A DNA stretch of 35,378 nucleotides from an uncultured Eubacteriales bacterium (GTDB lineage Bacteria; Bacillota; Clostridia; Christensenellales; CAG-138): the NCBI GenBank assembly GCA_900319345.1, contig ONNZ01000023.1:1-35378 (forward strand), read 5' to 3'. Below the pieces are notes generated by a model. That model ran no database searches. It was not told where the DNA came from and saw only the letters and a list, made by a program, of their open reading frames with translations. Made by a program: the position numbers and the translations under genes. Positions within the stretch are counted from its first letter, which is position 1; every line of letters begins with the position of its first letter. Shown here in pieces: positions 14,659 through 21,694 of this stretch.

Positions 14659-14870
14659 ATCCCGAGAGGAAAGGAGGAATGCTCACCGCATACACTGAAC
14701 GGCCATGCATGTATCGATTGGGCTCCTGCCTTGCCCCCGGTGTGAGTACGTACTGCCGGAAAACAGGCAGCCTACCAGTTCTCCGCCAGACTCCCAGCCC
14801 ATGAGGAGCAGCAGGCGGCCATAATAGCGAACGCGCCGGTTCCCCCTCCTTGCTTTCCGGCGCGTTCTTT
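14659..14870 (+). ncRNA. Candidate structured small RNA with anti-Shine-Dalgarno terminator loop
   Basis: The ~350-base gap between genes holds a -10-like TATACT (14647-14652; no convincing -35) followed by a run of hairpins. GCTCAC (14681-14686) pairs with GTGAGT (14742-14747). CTGCC (14753-14757) pairs with GGCAG (14766-14770). CCGCC (14783-14787) pairs with GGCGG (14814-14818), enclosing CTCC/GGAG. A perfect 11-bp terminator-like stem, GAACGCGCCGG (14829-14839) and CCGGCGCGTTC (14857-14867), ends in a short T-tract. Its 17-nt loop contains CCCCCTCCTT (14842-14851), identical over seven bases to the 16S anti-Shine-Dalgarno. The 5' end carries complementary AAGGAGG (14671-14677). A 41-codon ORF (14679-14804) exists, but its codon use is unlike its neighbours. 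It does not match 6S, SRP, tmRNA, RNase P or riboswitches I know. Confidence 0.5.
14829..14870 (+). terminator. Terminator-like hairpin of the candidate small RNA
   Basis: Perfect 11-bp arms (14829-14839 and 14857-14867) surround a 17-nt pyrimidine-rich loop, followed by TTT. The T-tract is short, so termination strength is uncertain. The downstream arm and loop overlap the predicted promoter of the phosphopantetheinyl transferase gene. Confidence 0.6.
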
Positions 14871-14878
14871 GGTATTAT
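14850..14878 (+). promoter_or_regulatory. Extended -10 promoter giving a leaderless phosphopantetheinyl transferase mRNA
   Basis: TTGCTT (14850-14855), 17 bases ending in TGG, and TATTAT (14873-14878) are followed by six bases (TCACAC) and the ATG at 14885. The predicted transcription start is the A of the start codon; no ribosome binding site is present. Confidence 0.6.
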
Positions 14879-14884
14879 TCACAC

Positions 14885-15463
14885 ATGAAACTCTATCTGC
14901 TCTCCTGCAAAAACATACAGACCCATGCGGAGCGCATCCTGCCCCTGCTTCCGGAGCAGCGGCGGCTTGCCTATGATCGTTCCCGCTCCGGGCTGACGCT
15001 GGGGGCCGGATTGCTGTTATCCTCCCTTCTCGGCGTACATACGGATGCCGATCTGTCTATGGGAGCCTATGGCAAGCCGTTTTTGACCTGCGGCACGCCG
15101 GAGTTCAGCCTGTCCCACAGCGGGGAGCACGTCCTTTTGGGCGTCAGCGACCGGCCCATCGGCGTGGATATGGAGCGCAGGGACAGGCAGGTGCCCGAAG
15201 CCGTCCGATGCCGGATATGCCTGCCCGGGGAAAGGGAGTTGGACCCTCTGCAGGTCTTCACCCGAAAGGAGTGCGCCATGAAGCTGACCGGGCAGGGGTT
15301 CAGCCTGCCCCTGGGGGATATCGACACGACCAGGGACTACCGCTGGCAAGAAAAAGACCACCGCTTTTTCACGGTGGAAAAGGAAGGATATTTGATCTCG
15401 GTGCTGTCCGCTGAAAAGGCTCTGCCGGAGATTCAGCTGTTGACGCCGGAAGAGCTGCTGTAG
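14885..15463 (+). CDS. 4'-phosphopantetheinyl transferase superfamily protein (Sfp-type)
   Basis: This 192-aa enzyme transfers the 4'-phosphopantetheine arm of coenzyme A to a serine of a carrier protein (ACP/PCP) in the cytosol. Motifs in order: KPFL (about 63-66), FSLSHSGEHVLLGV (about 74-87), IGVDMERRDR with the metal-binding D-x-E (about 92-101) and FTRKECAMKLTGQG (about 124-137, the WxxKEA/S-equivalent). It is shorter than classic Sfp (about 225 aa), as is common in Clostridia. No NRPS or PKS gene is nearby, so the substrate may be a fatty-acid or stand-alone carrier protein. The predicted mRNA is leaderless. Its last 31 bases overlap the convergent aminotransferase gene. Confidence 0.85.
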   Translation: MKLYLLSCKNIQTHAERILPLLPEQRRLAYDRSRSGLTLGAGLLLSSLLGVHTDADLSMGAYGKPFLTCGTPEFSLSHSGEHVLLGVSDRPIGVDMERRDRQVPEAVRCRICLPGERELDPLQVFTRKECAMKLTGQGFSLPLGDIDTTRDYRWQEKDHRFFTVEKEGYLISVLSAEKALPEIQLLTPEELL

Positions 15464-16590
15464 TTTTGTTTCACGAAGCGCTTCATCCGCGCCGCCGCAT
15501 CCAGCAGAGCGAAAACATCTTTCGTATACGCCAACCGCACGTACCCGGGGCAGCAGAAGGCGCTGCCGGGGGTCAGGGCCACGCCCTCCTGGTCCAGCAG
15601 CTTCCGGCAGAACGATATGTCGTCGTCCATTTTGGACACGTCCAGCCACAGATAGAACGCGCCAGCGTTCTTTTTTATTTTCAAGCCTCCGATATCGGCG
15701 AGGGCCTGGCAAAGCCTGTCCCTTCGGTGGCGGAAGACATCCTTCGTGGCGGCTTCGTAACCGTCGTCCATGGTCAGCACCGCCAGGGCCGCCCGCTCCG
15801 ACAGGGAGCATGGGCAGCCAAGGGCATGGCTCAGGTATGCGCCCATGGCCTTTGCCACGGGTGCAAGGGCCACGGCGTACCCCAGGCGCAGGCCCGCCAT
15901 GGCGTAGGTCTTGGAGGCGGCGTTGACCAGGATCAGCCGGTCCCGTATCTCGGGAAACCGATATAGACTGACGAACTGGCCCTCATACACGAAGGAGCTG
16001 TAAACCTCGTCTGCGATGAGATACAGGTCATGGGCCGCGCACACGTCCACGATCTTGCGAAGCGCCTCCGCGTCATATACCGCCCCCGTAGGATTGACCG
16101 GATGGTTCAGCAGCAGCGCCTTGGTCCTGTCCGTGATATGCTCCTCGACGGCCTCCCCGGTGACGATGAAATCATGAGTTGGGTCCCCCGGCACCATAAC
16201 GGGGGTTGCTCCGGCCAGGCGGACCATCTCGGGGTAGCTGGTGTAGCAGGGCGCGGGCAAGATCACCTCGTCCCCCGGCCCGCAGAGGCAGGCCACGGCG
16301 GCGTTCAGCAGGGGTTTCGCGCCGGCTGAGATCAACACCTCCCCCTCGTTCCAGCCCATGCGCCGGCGCACCGCCGCCTTCACGTCGGCTGAACCGGTGG
16401 CGGGGATATAGCCGGTGCGATCCGCCTCCAACGCCGCCACGACAGCCCTCTTCCCCGGGTCCGGCATGGGCAGGTCCACCTGACCGGCGGTCAGGTTGAC
16501 GATGTCCTTTCCGGCTGCGGCCAAGGCCCGTGCCTGCTGATCGAGGCCCATGGTCACGGAGGGCTGCACCTGCCTATACAATGGCTTCAT
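15433..16590 (-). CDS. PLP-dependent aminotransferase, class I/II
   Basis: This 385-aa fold-type I aminotransferase resembles aspartate/aromatic aminotransferases of the AspC-PatA group. Recognisable elements are NLTAGQVDLPMP near the N terminus, CYTSYPEM, LLNHPVNPTGAVYD (the substrate/PLP NPTG motif), LIADEVYSSFVYEG (Asp contacting the pyridine nitrogen), VNAASKTYAMAGLRLGY (Schiff-base Lys in SKT) and the C-terminal GYVRLAYTKD arginine. The substrate is not readable from sequence. The ATG at 16590 overlaps the symporter stop by 4 bases, so it is translationally coupled to the transporter; a shared substrate such as an acidic or small neutral amino acid is plausible. Its 3' end overlaps the phosphopantetheinyl transferase gene on the opposite strand. 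Confidence 0.9.
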   Translation of the reverse strand: MKPLYRQVQPSVTMGLDQQARALAAAGKDIVNLTAGQVDLPMPDPGKRAVVAALEADRTGYIPATGSADVKAAVRRRMGWNEGEVLISAGAKPLLNAAVACLCGPGDEVILPAPCYTSYPEMVRLAGATPVMVPGDPTHDFIVTGEAVEEHITDRTKALLLNHPVNPTGAVYDAEALRKIVDVCAAHDLYLIADEVYSSFVYEGQFVSLYRFPEIRDRLILVNAASKTYAMAGLRLGYAVALAPVAKAMGAYLSHALGCPCSLSERAALAVLTMDDGYEAATKDVFRHRRDRLCQALADIGGLKIKKNAGAFYLWLDVSKMDDDISFCRKLLDQEGVALTPGSAFCCPGYVRLAYTKDVFALLDAAARMKRFVKQNYSSSSGVNS

Positions 16591-17774
16591 CGCTTCTTCT
16601 CCCATCTGTCGATCAATAGATTGGCGGTCACGTCCCCGGCTACGTTCAAAGAGGTGTAGGCCATATCCAAAAGGCGGTATATCCCTGCGTACATGCCCAG
16701 GAACAGCACCGCATTTTCTACGCCCAGCATACCGAGATAGGTGGCTCCCAGCACGATGCCCCCGCCGGGGATGCCCGGTGCAGCCATGTTCAGCAGCAGG
16801 GCAAACAGCAGCATGGTGAACAGGGTCCCCAGGGAAACCGGCTGCCCCGTCATCTGCATGACGAACAAGCCAAGCAAACTGAAGGACACTGCCCCGCCGC
16901 ACATGTGCACGGTGCAGCCCAGGGGCACCACGATGCCGGTGATCTCGTCCGACACGCCAAACCCCTCCCGGCAGGTCCGCATGGTCTCGGGCAGGGTGGC
17001 CGCCGAGGAGCAGGTGGACAGGGCTGTCAGGAACAGGCGGCCGGTCCGGCTGAAATACTGTCCCGGCTTCACGCCGCAGAAAGTCCACAGGGGCAGGATC
17101 ATGACTGCCGCCAGCGCCAGCAGACACCCACCGTAGGCCCAGGCCACGTAGACGCCGGAGGTCCTCAATACCTCGAAACCAAAGGTGCCCGTGCAGGCGG
17201 CCATCAGGGAAAGGACCCCCAGGGGTGTGGTCAACATGACGCAGGACAGCAGTTTCATGAAAAAGCGTTCCAGCTTCGCCGCGCCTTTTTGGAGTCTCTC
17301 CAGCTTGCACCAGCCCACGATCAGCCCTGCTGCAAGGGCAGCAATAAGGCAGGGGAAATACAGGGCATTGACGGTTATTTTACCACCCGGCGAAAAGATG
17401 TTTTGGAGCACGCTCCCCAAGGTGACGGAAGCCTTCTCCCCCGCCCAGGCGGTCTCTCCCATGAACCGGAACCCCTTCCCTGGGGAAAGGACGGTATAGG
17501 GGATGGCGCAGAGCAGGAACGTGGCGGAGAACATCGCCACGAACAGAACGAGGGCCCGCACCAGCACGCCCGCCGCGGTCTTGCCGCCCTTCCCCACCGC
17601 GGAGAAGACGGACAGGATCAGTGCCGGCAGGGCCAGATACTTCAAGGCCGTGACGTATGCGGTGCCGACGAAGGCGATCCTCTGGGCCCAGTCAGGCCGG
17701 ATCAAGCCCAGCGCGGCTCCGGCAACGAAGCAGAGCAGCGTAGCCCATGACACGATCCTATCCCTGACCTTCAT
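16587..17774 (-). CDS. Dicarboxylate/amino acid:cation symporter (DAACS, GltP family)
   Basis: This 395-aa integral membrane transporter has about eight hydrophobic helices and two re-entrant loops. Signature elements are STCSSAATLPETM in hairpin 1 (serine-rich SSAATLP), VPLGCTVHMCGGA (the TM7 motif, here NMDGT-like but altered to HMCGG), PGIPGGGIVLG in hairpin 2, and NVAGDVTANLLIDR in TM8 (the Asp/Asn substrate and cation site). It imports glutamate, aspartate, serine or C4-dicarboxylates with Na+ or H+. The start at 17774 has GAAGGA just upstream; a longer frame to 17795 is less likely. It is the first gene of a two-gene operon with the aminotransferase, driven by TTGAAC-17-TACAAT. Confidence 0.92.
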   Translation of the reverse strand: MKVRDRIVSWATLLCFVAGAALGLIRPDWAQRIAFVGTAYVTALKYLALPALILSVFSAVGKGGKTAAGVLVRALVLFVAMFSATFLLCAIPYTVLSPGKGFRFMGETAWAGEKASVTLGSVLQNIFSPGGKITVNALYFPCLIAALAAGLIVGWCKLERLQKGAAKLERFFMKLLSCVMLTTPLGVLSLMAACTGTFGFEVLRTSGVYVAWAYGGCLLALAAVMILPLWTFCGVKPGQYFSRTGRLFLTALSTCSSAATLPETMRTCREGFGVSDEITGIVVPLGCTVHMCGGAVSFSLLGLFVMQMTGQPVSLGTLFTMLLFALLLNMAAPGIPGGGIVLGATYLGMLGVENAVLFLGMYAGIYRLLDMAYTSLNVAGDVTANLLIDRWEKKR

Positions 17775-17804
17775 TCCTTCGACCCCCGGGAGCAACTTTA
17801 TTGT

Positions 17805-17833
17805 ATTGTACTCCCGAATAAGCTTCGGTTCAA
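17805..17833 (-). promoter_or_regulatory. Promoter of the symporter-aminotransferase operon
   Basis: On the minus strand, TTGAAC (17833-17828) and TACAAT (17810-17805) are 17 bases apart. The -35 box starts 2 bases after the sigG stop codon, so it lies in the tight gap behind sigG. Confidence 0.75.
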
Positions 17834-17834
17834 G

Positions 17835-18602
17835 CTAAATATACTTTTTCAGCCGTTCCAGGGCCCCCTTTTCCAGCCGGGACACCTGGGCCTGGGAGAT
17901 GCCGATCTCCCGGCTCACCTCCATCTGGGTCTTCATCTGAAAATACCGCAGCTTCACGATCCGCTGCTCCCGTTCGTTCAGATGGCGGATGCCCTCCTCC
18001 AGGGCGATGCTGTCCAGCCATCGCCCCTCCCCCGATGCCTCGTCCCGGATCTGGTCGATCACATACAGGGCGTCCCCATCCTCGTGAAATACGGGCTCGA
18101 ACAGGGACACCGGGTCCACCACCGCGTCCAGGGCGTAGACCACCTCCGCCTCGGACATATCCATCTCCTTGGCGATCTCCCCCACCGTAGGCTCCCGGTT
18201 CAGTTCGTCGGTGAGCCGCTTCTTCACCTGCATAGCCTTGCCCGCCACGTCCCGCAGGGACCGGGACACTCTAAGCGCCGTATAGTCCCGCAAAAACCGC
18301 CGGATCTCCCCGACGATCATGGGCACCGCGTAGGTGGAAAAGCGGACGTTTTGGGATATGTCGAAGTTGTCGATGGCCTTCATGAGGCCGATGCAGCCCA
18401 CCTGGAACAGATCGTCTGCCTGCTCCGAACGGTTGGAAAACCGCTGTATCACCGAGAGCACCAGCCGCAGATTCCCCGTCACCAGCTTCTCCCGCGCCGA
18501 TACGTCCCCCGCCTTCGCCTGTTCCAGCAGCCGGCGCATTTCGCTCTGGCTCAACGTGGGCAGCGTGGACGTGTCCACGCCGCAGATCACTACCTTGTTC
18601 AA
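17835..18602 (-). CDS. sigG: RNA polymerase sporulation sigma factor SigG
   Basis: This 255-aa late forespore sigma factor switches on forespore genes after engulfment. The N terminus VICGVDTSTLPTLSQSEM is the SigG signature (compare VEICGVDTSKLP in Bacillus). Region 2 follows, with LVTGNLRLVLSVIQRF, DDLFQVGCIGLMKAIDNFD and VRFSTYAVPMIVGEIRRFLRD. Region 3 has REPTVGEIAKEMDMS, and region 4 has EREQRIVKLRYFQMKTQMEVSREIGISQAQVSRLEK. The start is TTG at 18602: an in-frame TGA sits immediately upstream, and AGAGAGG at 18611-18617 is 8 nt away. It stands alone here; the usual spoIIGA and sigE neighbours are absent. It shows that the organism belongs to a spore-forming lineage. Confidence 0.95.
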   Translation of the reverse strand: MNKVVICGVDTSTLPTLSQSEMRRLLEQAKAGDVSAREKLVTGNLRLVLSVIQRFSNRSEQADDLFQVGCIGLMKAIDNFDISQNVRFSTYAVPMIVGEIRRFLRDYTALRVSRSLRDVAGKAMQVKKRLTDELNREPTVGEIAKEMDMSEAEVVYALDAVVDPVSLFEPVFHEDGDALYVIDQIRDEASGEGRWLDSIALEEGIRHLNEREQRIVKLRYFQMKTQMEVSREIGISQAQVSRLEKGALERLKKYI

Positions 18603-18676
18603 TCACGATTCCTCTCTTCATGCGTATCCCCTCCCCTGCACAGGATGGCCCGAAAGGGGCACCTTCAATCATGCAG

Positions 18677-18706
18677 TTGCACGATGGGAGAAACCTGTGC
18701 TATACT
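18677..18706 (+). promoter_or_regulatory. Promoter of the second phosphodiester glycosidase gene (near-leaderless)
   Basis: TTGCAC (18677-18682) and TATACT (18701-18706) are 18 bases apart, with TGC before the -10 box (extended -10). Only 8 nt separate the -10 box from the ATG at 18715, so the mRNA should start at or within 1-2 nt of the start codon. Confidence 0.65.
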
Positions 18707-18714
18707 CTGTGTCG

Positions 18715-19785
18715 ATGAAGCACGAAAAGAGCGAAATGCGTCGAAAGCGCATCATATTCGAATCCATTCGGACGGCTGTCGCCACGCTGGTGCTGTTAGC
18801 CGTCAGCCTTTTGACCTTCGCCTGGTTCCACCACGCCCGGCCCAAGGAGCGCATGAGCGCCGGTCTCGTCACCGCCACGCCCACCCCTGCCCTCGTGACC
18901 CAGGCGGAGGCAAAGCCGGACCTTCCGGCCATGCCCGATCCGTCCGCCGTTACCGATGCCCCGGTTGCCACGCCGGAGCCTACGCCGGTGTACGTCCCCT
19001 GGATCGAGAAGTTCGCCGATCAGTTCACCGATATGGTCATCTCCGACGAGCAGGGCTACTCCAGCCCGGACCTGGCCATCCATATCACTAAGGTCCAGTA
19101 CGGCAAGGCGAAGACCGCCATGTACTATCTGGCGGATATCTATCTTGTGGACGTGTTTCAGTTCGAATCGGTCCTGGCCAAGGACCGGTTCGGCAGCGGC
19201 CTTCGGGAGAGCGTGAAGGACATGGGCAAGCGCAGCGGCGCCCTTTTAGCCATTACCGGGGACACCTATGGGAACCAGGACGCGGGCATCGTGATCCGAA
19301 ACGGCATCGTCCATCGGCAGGAAAAAAGTACCTTCGACGTCTGCGTCCTCTATTACGACGGGACCATGCGGACCTTCTCCCCGGACGCCTTCTCTTTGGA
19401 GCAGGCCATCGCCGACGGGGCCTACCAAGCCTGGAGCTTCGGGCCCCTACTGCTGGACGAACAGGGCCAGCCTATCCCGGACGCGCAGCTGAACACCAGC
19501 AAGAACATCCGCCGGGCCAACCCCCGGGCCGGCATCGGGTACTATGAGCCGGGCCACTACTGCTTCGTGGTGGTGGACGGCCGGACCGACGACGCCTCCG
19601 GCCTCACGTTGGAGCAGTTCTCCCAGCTGTTCGCCGACCTTGGGTGCAAGGCCGCCTACAACATGGACGGCGGTCGGTCCGCGGAGATGTACTATAACGG
19701 CAGCGTGCTCAACGACCCCTATAAGGGGGGCCGTTCCGTCAGCGACTGTCTGATCATTCGAGAGACCTTTGGAAAGGAGCCGTAA
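18715..19785 (+). CDS. Phosphodiester glycosidase family (NAGPA-domain) exported protein, copy 2
   Basis: This 356-aa paralog of the 11008-12060 gene has the same order: a basic N terminus (MKHEKSEMRRKR), one transmembrane segment (about residues 22-42, 'VATLVLLAVSLLTFAWF'), a TPTPAL/ATPEPTP linker, and the NAGPA-like domain. The domain contains LAIHITKVQYGKAKTAMYYLADIYLVD, NQDAGIVIRNGIVH, AGIGYYEPGHYCFVVVDGR and AAYNMDGGRSAEMYYNG (the DGG motif). It is an external membrane-anchored hydrolase of unknown substrate. The ATG at 18715 lies 8 nt after the -10 box without a ribosome binding site; an internal ATG at 18736 is an alternative. It is followed without a gap by a small membrane protein and a DUF445 gene on the same strand, which probably form its operon. 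Confidence 0.88.
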   Translation: MKHEKSEMRRKRIIFESIRTAVATLVLLAVSLLTFAWFHHARPKERMSAGLVTATPTPALVTQAEAKPDLPAMPDPSAVTDAPVATPEPTPVYVPWIEKFADQFTDMVISDEQGYSSPDLAIHITKVQYGKAKTAMYYLADIYLVDVFQFESVLAKDRFGSGLRESVKDMGKRSGALLAITGDTYGNQDAGIVIRNGIVHRQEKSTFDVCVLYYDGTMRTFSPDAFSLEQAIADGAYQAWSFGPLLLDEQGQPIPDAQLNTSKNIRRANPRAGIGYYEPGHYCFVVVDGRTDDASGLTLEQFSQLFADLGCKAAYNMDGGRSAEMYYNGSVLNDPYKGGRSVSDCLIIRETFGKEP

Positions 19786-20034
19786 ATGCGACTGTTGGTT
19801 AAGGTATTGCAGGCCGTCCTGATCGTCCTGGCCCTAATGATGATGATCTTCCTGGTGCTGGACGGGTTCAATCCCACCATGAACTTCCTCAGAAACCGCA
19901 TCACCAAGGGGCTTTTGTGGGCGTTCTCCCTGCTGGCGCTGGCGGACGGGCTCCTGGTCATGGGATCCGTGATCACCGGCCGTTTCCGTACGGGCAAGAA
20001 GAAGCATAAACACCCCGCCCACGGCGAAGAATAA
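19786..20034 (+). CDS. Small two-helix membrane protein, unknown function
   Basis: This 82-aa protein has two predicted transmembrane helices (about residues 6-26, VLQAVLIVLALMMMIFLVLDG, and about 41-62, GLLWAFSLLALADGLLVMG). The cytoplasmic tail is very basic and His/Lys-rich (RFRTGKKKHKHPAHGEE). I do not recognise a family. AAAGGAG (19773-19779) lies in the end of the preceding glycosidase gene and is 6 nt from the ATG, which directly follows that gene's TAA. The context suggests co-expression with an exported glycosidase-like protein and a DUF445 membrane protein. Confidence 0.75.
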   Translation: MRLLVKVLQAVLIVLALMMMIFLVLDGFNPTMNFLRNRITKGLLWAFSLLALADGLLVMGSVITGRFRTGKKKHKHPAHGEE

Positions 20035-20039
20035 CCCCT

Positions 20040-20930
20040 ATGCTCTCCCTGCTCTTCTCCATCCTCATGGGCGCCGTCATCGGCTACGGGACCAACACCC
20101 TTGCCGTGGCCATGCTCTTTCGCCCGTTCAAGCCCATTTATATAGGCAAATGGAAGCTGCCCTTCACTCCCGGCCTCATCCCCAAGGAGCAGGCCCGCAT
20201 CGCGGACAGCCTGGGGGAGCTCATCGAAAAGGAGCTGTTTTCTCCCGAAGTCGTGTCCGAAGCCCTGGACACCCCCGAAGCGAAGGCGTCTATCAGCGCA
20301 TGGCTCGATCGCCTCTTCGATGCGGCCGCTGCCACGGAGAAGACGCCCCGGGAGCTGCTGATCGAGACATTCAGCGCAGAATCCTACGTACAAAAAAGAG
20401 AAGAGCTTTCCACCCTTCTCTGTACCTATCTGGTCAAAAAAGCCTCCCAGGCGAAGCTGGGGGAATCCTTTGCTCGGCAGCTGTCCCATCGGACCGACGA
20501 AAAGCTCCCCTTCCTGCGGAGCGGGAGCCTGGAGGACGTATATGTGAACACCCTGGGCAAGCTCATCGACCGGGAGCTGGAAAAGAGCCTGCCGGGGATC
20601 GTGGAGCAATACGTGTACAGGGAGGCCGGTTCCTTCCTGGGGACGCCTTTGTCCACCACGGTAAAAAAGCACCAGCAGGAGCTGCCCAAGCTGAAGGAAA
20701 GCCTGCTGGACCTGATCCACGCGGCCATCGTGGGGGCGCTGCCCCAGCTGCTGAGCTCCGGAGAGATCAAGCGGCTGGTGGTCACGCGGATCGACGCCCT
20801 GGAGCCCAGGGAGCTGGACAAGCTCCTGAAGGGGCTCATGAAAAAGGAGCTCGCCGCCATCGAATGGCTGGGCGCGCTCCTGGGCGGCATCCTGGGTACC
20901 GTTACCTATTTTGCCGGAAGGCTGTTCTGA
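20040..20930 (+). CDS. DUF445 family membrane protein (YheB-like)
   Basis: This 296-aa protein begins with the family's hallmark N terminus: a hydrophobic helix, then GAVIGYGTNTLAVAMLFRPFKPIYIGKWKLPFTPGLIPKEQ (about residues 11-51). A long charged helical middle follows, and a final hydrophobic helix LLGGILGTVTYFAG (about 280-293). DUF445 proteins such as YheB are membrane-associated; their molecular function is not established. It starts 5 bases after the small membrane protein's stop, with only a weak ribosome binding site, so translation is probably coupled. Its last 25 bases overlap the convergent SDR gene. Confidence 0.9.
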   Translation: MLSLLFSILMGAVIGYGTNTLAVAMLFRPFKPIYIGKWKLPFTPGLIPKEQARIADSLGELIEKELFSPEVVSEALDTPEAKASISAWLDRLFDAAAATEKTPRELLIETFSAESYVQKREELSTLLCTYLVKKASQAKLGESFARQLSHRTDEKLPFLRSGSLEDVYVNTLGKLIDRELEKSLPGIVEQYVYREAGSFLGTPLSTTVKKHQQELPKLKESLLDLIHAAIVGALPQLLSSGEIKRLVVTRIDALEPRELDKLLKGLMKKELAAIEWLGALLGGILGTVTYFAGRLF

Positions 20931-21694
20931 TCGTCCACATACCGTTTGACGGCGCTGCCCCAAATGTGCATGGTCCATTTTTGCGGCATGAGCTTGCTCC
21001 ACAGGTGCTCATATTTCACGAAGAGCGAGCACACGGACATATCTTTTCCCTTTTTCGCATCCTTCAGCGCTTTCACGGCCACCCTTTCGGGGGATACCAT
21101 GCCTGGGAATCTCATTCGCCTGCCTGCATGCTCCTTTTTGAGCATCTGGGTGTCTATCCAGCCGGGGCAAACCGCCATACAGGTGATCCCCTTCTCCCGC
21201 CACTCATAATTCAGACTCCTCGAATAAGAGCGCAGATATGCTTTCGTAGCGGAGTACAAGGCGATGTAGGGATTGGGCTGGAAGGAGGAAGCGGAGGAAA
21301 TGTTCAGTATCCTGGCTCCTTCCCTCATGTACGGCAAGGCGTATTGGCAGATTAGCGTCGGCGCCTTGCAGTTTATTTCGATCGTGTTTGAAATCTCGTC
21401 GCCGGAAAAGGCCTCTATCCGGCCCATCCTGGCCATGCCTGCATTGTTGATGAGGAACCGAACGTCCGGCCGACGCTCCTCCAAAAGAGGCGCCAGCTTC
21501 TTCACTTCAATCTCATCGCTCAAGTCGCACAGCACGGGAAACACCTTCTTTCCAAAGGTGCTGCAAATCTCCTCCAGCTTTTTCTGATTTCTGGCGACGG
21601 CCCATATCTCGTCGATATCTTCCCGGAGCAATTCGCGCAGGAACGCCTGTCCCAGCCCTCCGGTGGCGCCGGTCAAGATCGCTATGCGATTCAT
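20906..21694 (-). CDS. SDR-family NAD(P)-dependent oxidoreductase
   Basis: This 262-aa classical short-chain dehydrogenase/reductase has the cofactor motif TGATGGLG (about residues 8-15), CDLSDE, LINNAGMARMG (NNAG, about 85-95), ILNISSASS with the catalytic Ser, YSATK with the catalytic Tyr and Lys, and CPGWIDTQ after the active site. An extended C-terminal tail (FVKYEHLWSKLMPQKWTMHIW) resembles SDRs of lipid or ketone reduction; the substrate is unknown. The ATG at 21694 shares one base with the preceding stop (TGATG), so it is translationally coupled to the FolD-like gene. It is the last gene of the ddh operon and ends inside the DUF445 gene. Confidence 0.88.
   Translation of the reverse strand: MNRIAILTGATGGLGQAFLRELLREDIDEIWAVARNQKKLEEICSTFGKKVFPVLCDLSDEIEVKKLAPLLEERRPDVRFLINNAGMARMGRIEAFSGDEISNTIEINCKAPTLICQYALPYMREGARILNISSASSFQPNPYIALYSATKAYLRSYSRSLNYEWREKGITCMAVCPGWIDTQMLKKEHAGRRMRFPGMVSPERVAVKALKDAKKGKDMSVCSLFVKYEHLWSKLMPQKWTMHIWGSAVKRYVDDQNSLPAK

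Noticed and set aside
14679-14804. 41-codon ORF beginning MLTAYTERPC inside the candidate small RNA, behind AGGAAAGGAGG
   Set aside because: Codon use has far less G/C at third positions than neighbouring genes, the ribosome binding site spacing is very short, and the segment overlaps several hairpins. Kept only as an alternative.
14659-14870. Cobalamin riboswitch or SRP RNA in the 14.7-kb gap
   Set aside because: Short resemblances (GCCCCCGG, CTGCCGGAAAACAGGCAG) lack the conserved cores: no GCCACTG/B12 box, and no GGAAGGAAGCAGC loop with the required internal bulges.
15433-15463. Functional antisense regulation at convergent gene overlaps (15433-15463 and 20906-20930)
   Set aside because: Overlaps of 25-31 bases between convergent genes are common in compact genomes; nothing further supports regulation.
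17774-17795. Symporter start 21 bases upstream
   Set aside because: The extension (LPGVEG) has no ribosome binding site; GAAGGA serves the internal ATG at 17774, although spacing is short.
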